The notes: generated by a model not told the origin, from the sequence alone. A stretch of 64,000 bases of DNA from Phycisphaerales bacterium (GCA_029260345.1 JAJDDK010000008.1:62001-126000), one strand, 5' to 3'; positions 36,201 to 44,981 are shown, counted from the stretch's first letter. Made by a program: numbers and translations.

Positions 36201-36617
36201 ACGGGCACGCGCTATGTGGACCTCCACCCGCGCGATGATGAATCACCTGATGTGAGCTACGTCGGCGACACCTCGTGGCGCTGGACGAAGCCCTCCGCCG
36301 TCGTGATGAGCGAGAGCAACTACTCCGATGCGCACTTCTTCCCGTGGGCGTATGACGATCTCGAGATCGGAACCACGGTCGGCATGCCGGTGCCGGGCAC
36401 CGCGACTGCCGTGTGGTGGGAAACGCTCTTCACGGGCGATCTGATCTTCGGCATCCCACAGGTGGGCACGAAGGGCCGCGCCGGCGAGTATCTCGAGAAC
36501 ATGCAGCTTGAGCCGGACATTGAAGTTCCGCTCGATCCCGAGTCCGCTGCCGAAGGCACGGACACGCAAGTGCTCGCGGCTGTTCGCGTGCTGCTCGAAC
36601 AACTCGACGAGGACTGA
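33270..36617 (+). CDS. tricorn-like protease (PD40 propeller, PDZ, S41 domain)
   Basis: A 1115-residue exported protease. The start follows GAGG; a signal peptide covers about 1-34 (lipobox-like CSCAYNS also seen). Residues 40-570 hold many PD40/WD-like repeats (AISPDGSTIVFTHGGDLYSV, RWSPDSAWLAM), forming two propellers that gate substrate. A highly acidic Glu/Asp/Lys linker lies at about 577-630, then more blades, a PDZ domain (about 810-890) and a C-terminal S41/tail-specific protease core with catalytic Ser1019 in SNYSDA and the pocket GTTVGMPVPGTATAV. It degrades peptides, perhaps misfolded or imported ones. Kinase and STAS genes follow. Confidence 0.9.
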   Translation: MAGITRVNGRFVHSCAFSVAAFLMCSCAYNSIAQPVSPNWFRAPAISPDGSTIVFTHGGDLYSVPVEGGRAMPLTLDPGDETRPVWSRDGSTIAFASDRFGNYDVFIMPATGGEATRLTFHSADDFPTDFTPGGDAVLFESARLDDVDSALFPSGVLAELYLVSVEGGTPDMVLTTPALNAKYNRAGNALIYEDRKGYEDELRKHHTSSIARDVWMVDLRSGEHTKLTDHAAEDREPHWTPDGRNVLFLSERNGDFNLYRMPAGAGSEALAEQLTSFQAHPVRQLSVASNGAAAFSWHGDLYTYTADGGATRIPIEISIDGRRDVVTETKRSGATEFSVAKNGKEVAFIVRGEVFVTSVEFGTTRRITNTPEQERSVDFAPDGRSIVYAGERDGSWNIYQATIADDDELYFFSATKIDEEPLVETGAEEFQPQYSPDGKKIAYLHNRSTLKVLDIESGDIVTALPGTAYYSYSDGDYLFRWSPDSAWLAMHFYNGSRAFVSQVGVVRADGSQDWPINISNSGYDDNSPRWAMDGGVLAWASDRYGMRSHGSWGAQFDVVAAFLTQDAYDRFRLSKEEYDLQKELKEKHEKKEKEEKDADDDEETDGDNGDDAKDEDEEDDEVEPIEIELDGLEHRIERLTIHASDLGDFALNSDGDKLFYLARFEKGFDLWVHDFRKESTSMLKKLGANSASMELSDDGKTIFLLASGSLSKIDTDGGDQKSISFTAELEINGDAERAHLLEHVWRQTKQKFYRDDMHGVDWDFYRDQYEPKLEGVETNRQFAEVLSEFLGELNASHTGGRYRPGSEDGAARTASLGVFYDNDYNGDGVRIVEIIEDGPLDRSDVDIEEGMIITHIDGVALGGSQNLYQTLNRKTGERVRLTVRDADGDVLEEVVKPISLGAENELRYQRWVRSRRAIVDEASNGRIGYMHVRGMNDPSFRSFYAEALGRHFDKEALIVDTRFNGGGWLHDDLVTFLTGTRYVDLHPRDDESPDVSYVGDTSWRWTKPSAVVMSESNYSDAHFFPWAYDDLEIGTTVGMPVPGTATAVWWETLFTGDLIFGIPQVGTKGRAGEYLENMQLEPDIEVPLDPESAAEGTDTQVLAAVRVLLEQLDED

Positions 36618-36687
36618 TCGCGTCGTGATCCCGGTCCGAATCTGGTCTATATGGCGCCAAGGCCGCGCCTCGTGCTAGATTGGCGTC

Positions 36688-39408
36688 GTGGCACTGGGGC
36701 ACGGCAGCACGATCGGACCGTACATCGTTGATTGCGAAGTCGGTCGCGGCGGGATGGGCATTGTCTATCGCGCCACCGATACGCGCCTCGATCGCGTCGT
36801 CGCCATCAAAGCGCTTCCCGAAAGCGCCACACTTGACGCCGATCGGCGCGAGCGTTTCGAACGCGAAGCCCGCACCCTTGCCTCACTCAATCACCCGAAT
36901 ATTGCGCAGCTCTTCGGTCTCGAAATCCAGGACGGCCAGCAATACCTCGTGATGGAGTTCGTGGAGGGCGAGACGCTTCAGGAACGGCTGGCGAATGAGC
37001 GTCTCTCGATTGACGAAGCGCTGGAGATCGCGTTGCAGATAGCGCACGGGCTTGAAGCCGCGCACGATGCGGGCGTGATCCATCGCGATCTCAAACCGGG
37101 CAACGTAAAAATCACGCCCGAAGGCAAAGTCAAGATTCTCGACTTTGGATTGGCGCGGGCCGACACCGGCAGCACGATGAACAGCGGCGCCAGCGAATCG
37201 CCGACGCTCAGCATCCCCGTTTCTCCGACCATTCCCGGCGCCATTCTCGGCACCGCCCCGTACATGAGTCCGGAACAGGCTCGCGGCCGTCCCATCGACA
37301 AACGCACGGACATCTGGTCGTTCGGTGTCGTGCTGCACGAATGCCTGACCGGCCGCGGACTTTTTCAGGGCGAAACGGCGACGGATTCCATCGCGGCAAT
37401 ACTGGAGCGTGAAACATCGCTCGAAATGCTGCCAGAGAGAACGCCCAGACGCGTGCGCGAACTGATCGTGCGTTGTCTTGAAAAGGATCGCGGACGACGC
37501 TTGCGCGACATCGGCGATGCGCGGCTCGAACTCGAACAAGCGCTCGCCGATCGTGAGTGGTTGCGGCAGAAAGGCTCGAGCGGTTCCGAAGCGCGATGGA
37601 AGTTTCGGTATGCGGGTTGGTTCATGATGGCGATTGGCATTGCGATCGGCGCCATCGCAACGGTGCTTGTCGTTTCGCCAAGCGGCGAACGAGAGGTCGC
37701 CGCCAAGAAACCGATGCACTTTGAACTTCCCCTTCGGACGGTCGCCATGAACGGCGACCATCTGACACATGTGCCTGATCGATTGGGCATCACTCCCGAC
37801 GGTTCCGCGATCGTCATTGATCCCGTTGGAGACGGCCCGCTGATCGTGCGTGAGCTGAATTCGTTTGAGGTTCGTGTTCTGGAAGGCACCGATGACGCCC
37901 ACCTCCCTCGCTTCTCTCCCGATGGGCAGCACATCGCGTACAAGAAACAGGGGCGCATGCATCGCGTTTCACGCCATGGCGGCCCGCCAATGTCTCTCTT
38001 TGATTTGACCGCATTTCGAGGATGGGGCACATGGGGTGATGATGGCTCGATTTACGCCATCACCGATGTCGGCACGGAAGTTGTCCGATTCCTCCCCGAT
38101 GGTTGGACCCAACAGTCCATACTCAAGGTTGGCGATGCGCCGGGCCATCTCGGATTCGAATCCATCTTTGTCGTTCCGGGCGAGGATTATGCCTTAGTCG
38201 ACGCGTATTTTGACAACGCCATCGACGCCTACCGCATCCTCGCCGTTTCACTTCGAGACGGAACTGTTCGCACCGTCCTGGAGAACGCGGCCTTTCCTCA
38301 CGTCACCTCGAACGGCGTTCTCTACTTCACGCGCGATGCGACACTCTTTGCGGCGCCATTTGACATTGCGTCCGGGCAGGTCACTGGCGCCTCGACGATT
38401 GCCATTCCGACAGTGCGATCTTCCGAATGGGGCTCCGGCAGCTACCTCGATATTTCGTGGAGCGGCACGATCGCCTATCTCCCCGGGGAACGATCGGGGA
38501 AAGGGCGCCGAATTGTTCGCGTCAATCAACAAGGAGACGTTGAACGTCTTGGGCAACCAGATGTCTTGAATGATTCCGATATTCGCGTCTCACCCAACGG
38601 TCGATTCATAGCGGTCAACACCATGCGCCGAGGCCAAGAGGCGTATCTCTATGACATCGAACGTGACATGATGCGTCGCATTTCAATCTCCGGCGAGGCG
38701 TATTCGTTCGGCTGGACCCATGACAGTGAGACGCTGTTGTTTAATTTTTATGACACACCACAGGGGTATGAGCAGTCTGAGATCATGATGTTTGATTTGA
38801 ACTCGGGCGAGAGCCCGAGACGCATTCGCAAGGCGAAGAACCAAGCCCCCGTGTCATTGATTGGCGATGGGACTTCTGTTTTGATCACTCAATATTCCAC
38901 AGACCCGTCAGTCGAATCGACTGAATTCCTCCAAGCGCCCATTGATGCCTCGAGCGAACCGCAATCCTTGTTTCAAGTAGACCACTATCTCGGCTATCCT
39001 CGCGTCTCTCCCAACGGACAGTGGCTTGCATGTATCTCCTACGAGACGGACACTCCTGAGTTGATCATTCATGAGTTTCCGCCGACCGGCCGCCGATGGC
39101 ACGTTTCTCGAAGCGATCAAGAGGTGTGGCTCGGACCGTTCTGGTCTGCGGATTCATCCACTCTGTACTGGGTGTCCGAGGAGCAGATGTTTGCGGCCAC
39201 GATCACCGAATCGCCTCGTGGTCCTGAGATCGGGCCACAGCGCATGCTTTTTTCGACGCCGTGGCCTCATGCCGCGAGCCGCTGGGATAGCTGGGACATG
39301 GGCCCTGACGGAAATTTCTATGCTGTTGAGCCAGCCGACTGGGAACAAGAACAAGCCGTGGTTCGCGTCATCGTGAATTTCGACGAACACATTGGGAGCA
39401 ACAGATGA
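36688..39408 (+). CDS. Ser/Thr protein kinase with C-terminal beta-propeller
   Basis: A 906-residue receptor-type kinase starting at GTG. The cytosolic kinase domain (about 10-275) has the glycine loop GRGGMGIVY, Lys41, HRDLKPGNV with catalytic Asp134, DFG at 152-154 and APYMSPEQARG. A transmembrane helix lies at about 309-331 (MMAIGIAIGAIATVLVV). The outer part (about 345-900) carries PD40/TolB-like propeller repeats (RFSPDGQHIAY, RVSPNGRFIAV, RVSPNGQWLAC). It is probably an envelope sensor that signals through phosphorylation. The stop overlaps the STAS gene (ATGA), which suggests a direct partner. It lies 70 bases after the tricorn-like gene. Confidence 0.93.
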   Translation: MALGHGSTIGPYIVDCEVGRGGMGIVYRATDTRLDRVVAIKALPESATLDADRRERFEREARTLASLNHPNIAQLFGLEIQDGQQYLVMEFVEGETLQERLANERLSIDEALEIALQIAHGLEAAHDAGVIHRDLKPGNVKITPEGKVKILDFGLARADTGSTMNSGASESPTLSIPVSPTIPGAILGTAPYMSPEQARGRPIDKRTDIWSFGVVLHECLTGRGLFQGETATDSIAAILERETSLEMLPERTPRRVRELIVRCLEKDRGRRLRDIGDARLELEQALADREWLRQKGSSGSEARWKFRYAGWFMMAIGIAIGAIATVLVVSPSGEREVAAKKPMHFELPLRTVAMNGDHLTHVPDRLGITPDGSAIVIDPVGDGPLIVRELNSFEVRVLEGTDDAHLPRFSPDGQHIAYKKQGRMHRVSRHGGPPMSLFDLTAFRGWGTWGDDGSIYAITDVGTEVVRFLPDGWTQQSILKVGDAPGHLGFESIFVVPGEDYALVDAYFDNAIDAYRILAVSLRDGTVRTVLENAAFPHVTSNGVLYFTRDATLFAAPFDIASGQVTGASTIAIPTVRSSEWGSGSYLDISWSGTIAYLPGERSGKGRRIVRVNQQGDVERLGQPDVLNDSDIRVSPNGRFIAVNTMRRGQEAYLYDIERDMMRRISISGEAYSFGWTHDSETLLFNFYDTPQGYEQSEIMMFDLNSGESPRRIRKAKNQAPVSLIGDGTSVLITQYSTDPSVESTEFLQAPIDASSEPQSLFQVDHYLGYPRVSPNGQWLACISYETDTPELIIHEFPPTGRRWHVSRSDQEVWLGPFWSADSSTLYWVSEEQMFAATITESPRGPEIGPQRMLFSTPWPHAASRWDSWDMGPDGNFYAVEPADWEQEQAVVRVIVNFDEHIGSNR

Positions 39409-39779
39409 GTCGAGGACCGGATGGATCGTCACAGCTTTTTGCCAGCATTGAACGGCAAGACTCTGCGGCCCGGGTGCGCGTGGTCGGCCCGAACTTTGGC
39501 GAGCGTGAAGGTCCGATTGTCACCTCGATGATTGAGACATTCGTGGAGGAACAGCCGACCGTCAAAGTCATTGTTCTTGACTTCACCGATGTCGAATTCA
39601 TTAACAGTAGTGGCCTCGGATCCTGCGTCACCATTCACCGCAACGCGACCGGCGGCAAACGCAAAGTGGCGCTGTTTGGTGTGTGCCCCAACATCATGGA
39701 GGTGTTCAAGATGACGCACCTCCACAAGCTGTTCAAGATGGTTGAGAACGAGAATGCGCTCAATAAACTCGTGTCCTGA
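39405..39779 (+). CDS. STAS-domain anti-sigma factor antagonist
   Basis: A 124-residue STAS protein of the SpoIIAA/anti-anti-sigma type. The core motif is DVEFINSSGLGSCVTIHRNA with likely phosphorylation site Ser69. The other strands are ARVRVVGPNF and KVALFGVCPNIMEVFK. Such proteins are phosphorylated by a kinase and, when dephosphorylated, bind an anti-sigma or other partner. Its start overlaps the kinase stop by four bases, so it is likely the kinase's substrate or partner (inference). There is no anti-sigma (HATPase) gene in the window. Confidence 0.9.
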   Translation: MSRGPDGSSQLFASIERQDSAARVRVVGPNFGEREGPIVTSMIETFVEEQPTVKVIVLDFTDVEFINSSGLGSCVTIHRNATGGKRKVALFGVCPNIMEVFKMTHLHKLFKMVENENALNKLVS

Positions 39780-39790
39780 CGCATTCAGCC

Positions 39791-41224
39791 TTATTGAGTC
39801 TTTGAATGTTCACTCTGCATTTTCTGAATCATCGACTTCGCGTTCTCGTTGTCTGGGTCAAGCCGCAATGATTCGCGGTAGCTGCGAATGGCTCGTTCGA
39901 TCTGGCCGTCGTTCATGAATGCCTCTCCAAGGCTGTCGTGCACGTTCGCGGATTCGGGAAAGCGTGTCGCATTCACCTGAAAAACAGCGATCGCCAGTTC
40001 GATTTGTGAATTCTCGAGCCGTTGGTATCCCATTTGATTGACCAGCATTTCACTGAGGAGCCCTGACGCGAGCGCGTCATCGAGCACCGTGGTGATCATT
40101 TTTGCGGCCTCTTTGGTGCGCCCGCTCTCCACAAGCTCATCAACTCGTTGAAGCGACGCATCAAAATCGCTCCAGGTGGAATTCATATTCTTGGACAATT
40201 GCTCGCGGCGTTTCTCCGCCGCACTCTCGGCAAGGTCGACGGCGACATCAAATGCATCATCCGCCGTGGTCTCAACATCCGGCACAATGCCGACGCCTTC
40301 CCAGTTGCCGCCCGTCACCGGATTAATCGCGCGGCCGGTGGGCACAAAGATCGAAAACCGCTCATTGGCCATCATCGCGCCGCCGGGATTGGCGCCGCCG
40401 CCGGTGTTCTCACCGACAATCGTGGCGCGTTTGCGGTTCTGCAGATTGGAGCAAAACTCCTCAGCGCCGGAAAAGGTGTAGTTGCTCGTCAACACAAAGA
40501 TGGGAACTTCGGCGAGCCGCGGACCGGGCAGTTCGTCCAGCGTCCAGAATTCTTCGGTGCGATCACCGGCGCGCCAGTACAGGCTGTTGAGATGCGTTGG
40601 CTCATCGAAGAAATAAGAGCACATGAATCGCACCATGCCAGGGTTGCCGCCGCCGTTCTTGCGAAGATCGACGATGAGCGCATCACTGTTCGCCAGGAAT
40701 CGCATTGCAGCCGCAGCAGTTTCGCGTGCCTCGGGCTGACCCGCGAAGTACCGAAAATCGATATATCCAATGTTGCCCTCAAGACGCTCGACACTGCGGA
40801 AACCAAAGTTGTCACGTCGTGCGGCGTCGCGCTGCTCGGTGATCTGCCGGGCGGGGCTTGGCTGAGCTGCTGGCGCGTCATCGTTTGTTCGCGGCTGCCG
40901 CACCCGCACGCGCATGTGCTTGTCGTTGCTGATCGCTTGCACCTTCTCTGTGAGAAGCACTGCAAACGCCTCGGGATCCGACACACTGTCGAATTCGCCG
41001 GCGTTCAGTCGTTCAAGCAAATCCGCCTGGCACAATTCGGCAATGTCAGGAAAAACGTATCGATCCACGAGGAGTTCGCTGATCTTCTCCACCACCTGTT
41101 GCCGTTCGGCGGCGTCAAGCGGCTCTCCAGATTGCGCCGTCGCGACCGATGCCAGGACGAGGGTCATCGCGACCGTCATTCTCATCATCATGCTGAGTTG
41201 AAGTGCGAGACGAGACGTTTTCAT
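39791..41224 (-). CDS. exported S41-family peptidase with C-terminal TPR
   Basis: A 477-residue exported protein. The start MKTSRLALQLSMMMRM follows AAGGGG and gives a signal peptide ending TAQS. After an IRBP/S41 N-terminal helical part (ISELLVDRYVFPDIAEL) the S41 core shows GYIDFRYFAG, VDLRKNGGGNPGMV, and the probable nucleophile Ser in SNYTFSGAEEF, with GENTGGGANPG as a pocket. The last 130 residues hold TPR repeats (ESANVHDSLGEAFMNDGQIE, AIRSYRESLRLDPDNENA). It resembles retinoid-binding-like tail-specific hydrolases that act in the periplasm. It converges with the STAS gene. Confidence 0.88.
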   Translation of the reverse strand: MKTSRLALQLSMMMRMTVAMTLVLASVATAQSGEPLDAAERQQVVEKISELLVDRYVFPDIAELCQADLLERLNAGEFDSVSDPEAFAVLLTEKVQAISNDKHMRVRVRQPRTNDDAPAAQPSPARQITEQRDAARRDNFGFRSVERLEGNIGYIDFRYFAGQPEARETAAAAMRFLANSDALIVDLRKNGGGNPGMVRFMCSYFFDEPTHLNSLYWRAGDRTEEFWTLDELPGPRLAEVPIFVLTSNYTFSGAEEFCSNLQNRKRATIVGENTGGGANPGGAMMANERFSIFVPTGRAINPVTGGNWEGVGIVPDVETTADDAFDVAVDLAESAAEKRREQLSKNMNSTWSDFDASLQRVDELVESGRTKEAAKMITTVLDDALASGLLSEMLVNQMGYQRLENSQIELAIAVFQVNATRFPESANVHDSLGEAFMNDGQIERAIRSYRESLRLDPDNENAKSMIQKMQSEHSKTQ

Positions 41225-41275
41225 AGGATGCCCCTTGAGATGTCGCCAAGGCGACTCGGAGAACTCGGGATCAAC

Positions 41276-41300
41276 AAAAAGGCGCCGGCGGCGCCGTTTT
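41276..41300 (-). terminator. bidirectional hairpin with T-tract after GNAT gene
   Basis: GGCGCC-GGC-GGCGCC (41281-41295) flanked by AAAAA and GTTTT, so the hairpin has a T-run in both directions. On the minus strand it lies 125 bases after the acetyltransferase gene and before the S41 gene, where it would stop read-through. Confidence 0.7.
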
Positions 41301-41425
41301 GCGAAACCGCTCAAAAGAAACAGATGCAAGCCGAAAGCTCTACCGTCGGAATCTGAGAAGTTTTCACTGGAAGCCACTGATCGCCAGAAATTCAATACTT
41401 AAGCGCCTGCAAGCATCGCTCGGCT

Positions 41426-41980
41426 TTAACAGAGGCCACGAAACGCCTGCGCATACTCAACGACGCCCCGGATCGGGTCGCCGGAATCATCTTTCAGGGA
41501 CAAGACCATGAAAGCCTCATCGGGGACGTCAAACGGAGCTTGGACGCCTCGTTCGGACGCTCGTCGAAAGCCGAATCTTGGGTAGTACTCGGGATGGCCC
41601 AGGACAACGATGTGATGTTCGCCGAGCGAGCGGGCCGCCGCGATCGCTTCCCGAACCAGTCGATGTCCGACGCCCTGGCGTTGCCGCTCCGGGAGCACAC
41701 ACATCGGCGCCAGCGCCAAGACTGGAACGTCGCCGTCGGCGGAGCGAATCCAGGCCCGTGTCATGAGTAAATGCCCGATCACGAGTTCGTGTTCGACCGC
41801 AACGAATGAGAGTGCCGGGATGAAAGCGTCGGAACGCCGCAGTGCCTCGACGAGGCGTGCTTCGACTTCGATCGGGAACGCCGCTTCATTCACGGCTCGA
41901 ATTCCAGCGACATCCGCAGGCGCCTCGGAACGTATTGTGCATTGCGTCGCGATCCTCGATGATAGTGCGGTCAGCGCCAT
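41426..41980 (-). CDS. GNAT-family N-acetyltransferase
   Basis: A 184-residue GNAT. The start MALTALSSRIATQ follows AGGG and lies 37 bases from the divergent exported-protein gene. Landmarks: IRSEAPADVAGIRAVNEAAF, ALRRSDAFIPALSFVAVEHE, and the acetyl-CoA loop LAPMCVLPERQRQGVGHRLV, then LGHPEYYPRFGFRRASERG, which marks the YhbS-like subgroup. It transfers an acetyl group to an unknown amine, possibly protein or a small molecule. A longer in-frame start would overlap the divergent gene and is unlikely. It is cytosolic. Confidence 0.9.
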   Translation of the reverse strand: MALTALSSRIATQCTIRSEAPADVAGIRAVNEAAFPIEVEARLVEALRRSDAFIPALSFVAVEHELVIGHLLMTRAWIRSADGDVPVLALAPMCVLPERQRQGVGHRLVREAIAAARSLGEHHIVVLGHPEYYPRFGFRRASERGVQAPFDVPDEAFMVLSLKDDSGDPIRGVVEYAQAFRGLC

Positions 41981-42017
41981 GTGGCCCTGGGGCTTCGCCG
42001 GCGAGAAAGGGGACGAC

Positions 42018-42566
42018 ATGCTTTGGTTGATGCTGTTCATGTTTGCTGCAACGACAGGGCCGCTTGACGAAGCCCCCCCGCCGCGCACGCACACGCTTCC
42101 GGCGGAATGGCACGGCGTGTGGTCCGGTTCACTGGAGCGTGTTGGAGATGACCCGCTGACGACCATGCATCTTGAGATCGCCCCGCTTGAGGACCGACCT
42201 GGTGTGACGTGGCGTCTTACGTACGGCGACGGTCGCAACGCAGACGTCCGCGACTATGAACTGATTCCGGGTGTCGCTGCTGACCGGTACTACATCGACG
42301 AGAAGAACGGCATTCAGCTCGATGCGCGGCTCGCGGGAGACACACTGCACTGCGCCTTCGCCATGCGCGAGACGCTGGCGTTCTCGTCCTATGTGCTGAC
42401 GGACGAGACCATCACGTTTGAGATCGCAATTTTCTCCACCGCTGCGACGGCTGAGTCCTCTGTCGGCGAAGGGGAGAATGAACTCGTCGTGACCAACTAC
42501 CAGCCGCTGGCTCTGCAACGGGCGACGTTGCGACGCGTGATGAACACGAATGATGAGCCCCAGTGA
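42018..42566 (+). CDS. exported protein of unknown function
   Basis: A 182-residue protein starting MLWLMLFMFAATTGP after AAAGGGGA, with a signal peptide ending around residue 17. The mature part begins LPAEWHGVWSGSLERV, then a beta-strand-rich domain (MHLEIAPLEDRPGVTWRLTY, LAGDTLHCAFAMRE, TITFEIAIFST). The 'W.G.WSG.L' opening and strand layout are like lipocalin/avidin-like secreted proteins. I cannot assign a function. It runs divergently from the GNAT gene, and the DUF3300 gene follows 79 bases downstream. Confidence 0.6.
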   Translation: MLWLMLFMFAATTGPLDEAPPPRTHTLPAEWHGVWSGSLERVGDDPLTTMHLEIAPLEDRPGVTWRLTYGDGRNADVRDYELIPGVAADRYYIDEKNGIQLDARLAGDTLHCAFAMRETLAFSSYVLTDETITFEIAIFSTAATAESSVGEGENELVVTNYQPLALQRATLRRVMNTNDEPQ

Positions 42567-42645
42567 ACCGGTGTGGCGCACGTCCATCTTTTCGATTGGG
42601 GATAATATGGGTACTCTGATCGCTCGAAAACGAGGAGTCATCTCG

Positions 42646-43941
42646 ATGCAAATTCATATTGCTCGCACCTTGGTTCTTTCGCTCGCCAGCCTGGGGGCAT
42701 TCTCAGGAGCCCCAGCCGCGGCGCAAACGACCGCGGCGGCGCCGGCCAGCAGCAGTCAGGGAACGCTCTCGCAACAGGAACTGGATCAATTGCTGGCGCC
42801 CATTGCGCTGTACCCGGATTCACTGCTGGCCCAAATGTTCATGGCGGCGACGTATCCACTCGAGATTGTGGAGGCGGAACGCTGGCAAAAAGCCAACGCC
42901 AGCTTAACCGGCGACGCGCTTGCCAAAGCGCTAGAGGAACAGGACTGGGATGCGAGTGTCAAGTCCCTTGTGAATTTTCCGGATGTGCTCGCCATGATGA
43001 GCGAGAAACTCGACATGACCTCCAAACTTGGCGATGCGTTTCTTGCACAGCAAAAGCAAGTGATGGACACGGTGCAATCATTGCGAGTCAAGGCGAAAGA
43101 GGCCGGGAATCTCGAATCCAATTCGCAGGTCGTGGTGAAGTCCGAACCACAGACGATTGTGATTGAGTCGGCTAATCCGCAGGTTGTGTATGTGCCGCAA
43201 TACAACCCGACGGTGGTGTACGGGGCTTGGCCCTATCCATCTTATCCCCCGTACTACTACTATCCGCCGCCGAGATACACCGCCGGTCCCGCCGTGGCCT
43301 TTGGCGCTGGCGTCGCCGTCGGCGCGGCATGGGGGTATGCGTGGGGCCATTGCAACTGGCATGGCGGCGACATTAACATCAATGTCAATCAAAACGTCAA
43401 TCTGAATCGGAACATAAATCGTTCCAACTATACGAACATCAACAATGGCGCCTGGCGGCACGACGCGGCGCACCGGCGCAATGCTCCGTATCAGAACGGT
43501 CAAGTGGCGCGCCAATACGGCGGCCGCTCCACCGCGCAAGTGACGCAACAGCGCGAGGCGTATCGCGGGCGTGTCAATCAAGGGGACACTGGTCTGAACC
43601 GGACCGGAAACGCGGCGAGGCCTTCGGGAACCACGCGGCCAACCGGCACGAATCGACCAACCACCGGCCAACGGACAAACACCGATATGGGCCAGAATCG
43701 AGCGAACCGGCCTTCGACGACGAACCGGCCTTCGACGACGAACCGACCGTCCACCACGAATCGCCCGACGGGCGCTTCGCGATCAAGTACAGCCCGACCG
43801 GCGCCGCAGCAGGGCAATGCCTTCAGCGGCGCCAATCGCAGCGGCGCTTCAACGCGACAGGCGAGCTCTCGCGGCAGCGCCAGTCGAGGCGGCGCCAGCC
43901 GAGGCAGCTTTGGCGGCGGCGGCGGCGGTCGGCGGCGCTGA
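42646..43941 (+). CDS. exported DUF3300-domain protein with proline/threonine-rich tail
   Basis: A 431-residue exported protein. The start MQIHIARTL follows GAGGAG; a signal peptide ends AAAQT. The DUF3300 region (about 40-210) includes LAPIALYPDSLLAQMFMAAT, LVNFPDVLAMM and VYVPQYNPTVVYG. Then comes a Tyr/Pro-rich segment (YPPYYYYPPPRY) and a Gly/Ala run (AVAFGAGVAVGAAWGYAWG). The C-terminal 200 residues are low complexity and Asn/Arg/Ser/Thr-rich, including the 18-base repeat at 43703. DUF3300 proteins are secreted and often lie next to DUF2950 genes, as here. The function is unknown; an envelope role is inferred. Confidence 0.85.
   Translation: MQIHIARTLVLSLASLGAFSGAPAAAQTTAAAPASSSQGTLSQQELDQLLAPIALYPDSLLAQMFMAATYPLEIVEAERWQKANASLTGDALAKALEEQDWDASVKSLVNFPDVLAMMSEKLDMTSKLGDAFLAQQKQVMDTVQSLRVKAKEAGNLESNSQVVVKSEPQTIVIESANPQVVYVPQYNPTVVYGAWPYPSYPPYYYYPPPRYTAGPAVAFGAGVAVGAAWGYAWGHCNWHGGDININVNQNVNLNRNINRSNYTNINNGAWRHDAAHRRNAPYQNGQVARQYGGRSTAQVTQQREAYRGRVNQGDTGLNRTGNAARPSGTTRPTGTNRPTTGQRTNTDMGQNRANRPSTTNRPSTTNRPSTTNRPTGASRSSTARPAPQQGNAFSGANRSGASTRQASSRGSASRGGASRGSFGGGGGGRRR
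43703..43774 (+). repeat. 18-base tandem repeat in DUF3300 tail (four units)
   Basis: Units start at 43703, 43721, 43739 and 43757. The first two are identical (CGAACCGGCCTTCGACGA), the third is CGAACCGACCGTCCACCA, and the fourth is CGAATCGCCCGACGGGCG. Each codes for a six-residue NRPSTT-like step. The third and fourth have drifted, so the array is partly degenerate. Confidence 0.9.
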
Positions 43942-43995
43942 GGCGACACGCAAATCAAACCAGTCGCACGAACTGTGCACAAAGGACGAGCATCA

Positions 43996-44967
43996 ATGTT
44001 GACTCACATTTCCCGTCATCTGAAGAACGGTCGGAAGAAAATGAGATTCGCCGCCGCGTTGGCGTGCATGCCGTTCCTTGCGCTCCTGCTCACGGGGTGC
44101 GCGAATTCCTCCAAACCCAAGGCGTTTCCAACGCCCGGCGCGGCGGTGGAATCCGTTGTCACCGCAATTCGTGTCGACAACACGGATGAACTCAAGAAGA
44201 TCCTCGGACCGAAGGCGGATGAAGCCATGTCGTCCGGTGATCCGGTGGCGGACGCCCACGCGAGGGAGGATTTTCTCGCGCTTTACGATGCGCATCATGA
44301 GATCGTCCCCGGCGCCACAGACTCGAGCATGATTCTGCACGTCGGGCAAGAGGACTGGCCGATGCCGATTCCGATTGTGCAGGACGCCAAGGGATGGCGT
44401 TTTGACACGGAAGCCGGTCTTGAAGAAATGTTGAATCGGCGCATCGGCTTTAATGAGCTCTTTGCGATTGAAACCTGCCGCGCCATTGGCGATGCCCAGC
44501 GCGATTACCTTTCAATGAACCCGATGGGGCAAACTGCGCCGACCTATGCTGCGAAGTTCCTGAGCTCGCCAAGTGCTCTCGATGGTCTCTACTGGTCATC
44601 AGAGCAAAGCGACGCCTTGAGCCCGCTGGGTGAACTTGTCGCCGAAGCGATACGAGAAGGATACGAGGCGACCGGCGAAGGCGGGCCATATAACGGTTAT
44701 CACTATCGCATTCTGACGGCGCAAGGGCCGTACGCCGCCGGCGGCGAAATGAGCTACCTCGAAGGAGACCAGCTCACCAAAGGCTTTGCGATTGTCGCCT
44801 ATCCCGCACGCCATCGAAACTCAGGCGTCATGACGTTCATCATGAATCACCAGGGCATTGTGTACGAGTGTGATCTCGGCGCCAACACCGACCACTTGGG
44901 CGCTTCCATGAAGCACTTCAATCCTGACCCGCGCTGGACGATGGTCGAAATGACCTTTGGCGATTAA
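43996..44967 (+). CDS. DUF2950-domain lipoprotein
   Basis: A 323-residue lipoprotein starting MLTHISRHLKN after AAAGGACG, with a hydrophobic signal and lipobox LTGC. The DUF2950 pattern is visible: PTPGAAVESVVTAIRVDN, LKKILGPKADEAMSSGDPVADA, MPIPIVQDAKGWRFDT, GFNELFAIETCRAIGDAQRDY, GLYWSS, GGPYNGYHYRILTAQGPYA and KGFAIVAYPA. DUF2950 is a secreted family of unknown role, commonly paired with DUF3300 as here (54 bases after). It is periplasm-facing. The gene converges with ppc, leaving 14 bases between. Confidence 0.88.
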   Translation: MLTHISRHLKNGRKKMRFAAALACMPFLALLLTGCANSSKPKAFPTPGAAVESVVTAIRVDNTDELKKILGPKADEAMSSGDPVADAHAREDFLALYDAHHEIVPGATDSSMILHVGQEDWPMPIPIVQDAKGWRFDTEAGLEEMLNRRIGFNELFAIETCRAIGDAQRDYLSMNPMGQTAPTYAAKFLSSPSALDGLYWSSEQSDALSPLGELVAEAIREGYEATGEGGPYNGYHYRILTAQGPYAAGGEMSYLEGDQLTKGFAIVAYPARHRNSGVMTFIMNHQGIVYECDLGANTDHLGASMKHFNPDPRWTMVEMTFGD

Positions 44968-44981
44968 TCCGCCACGATCCA

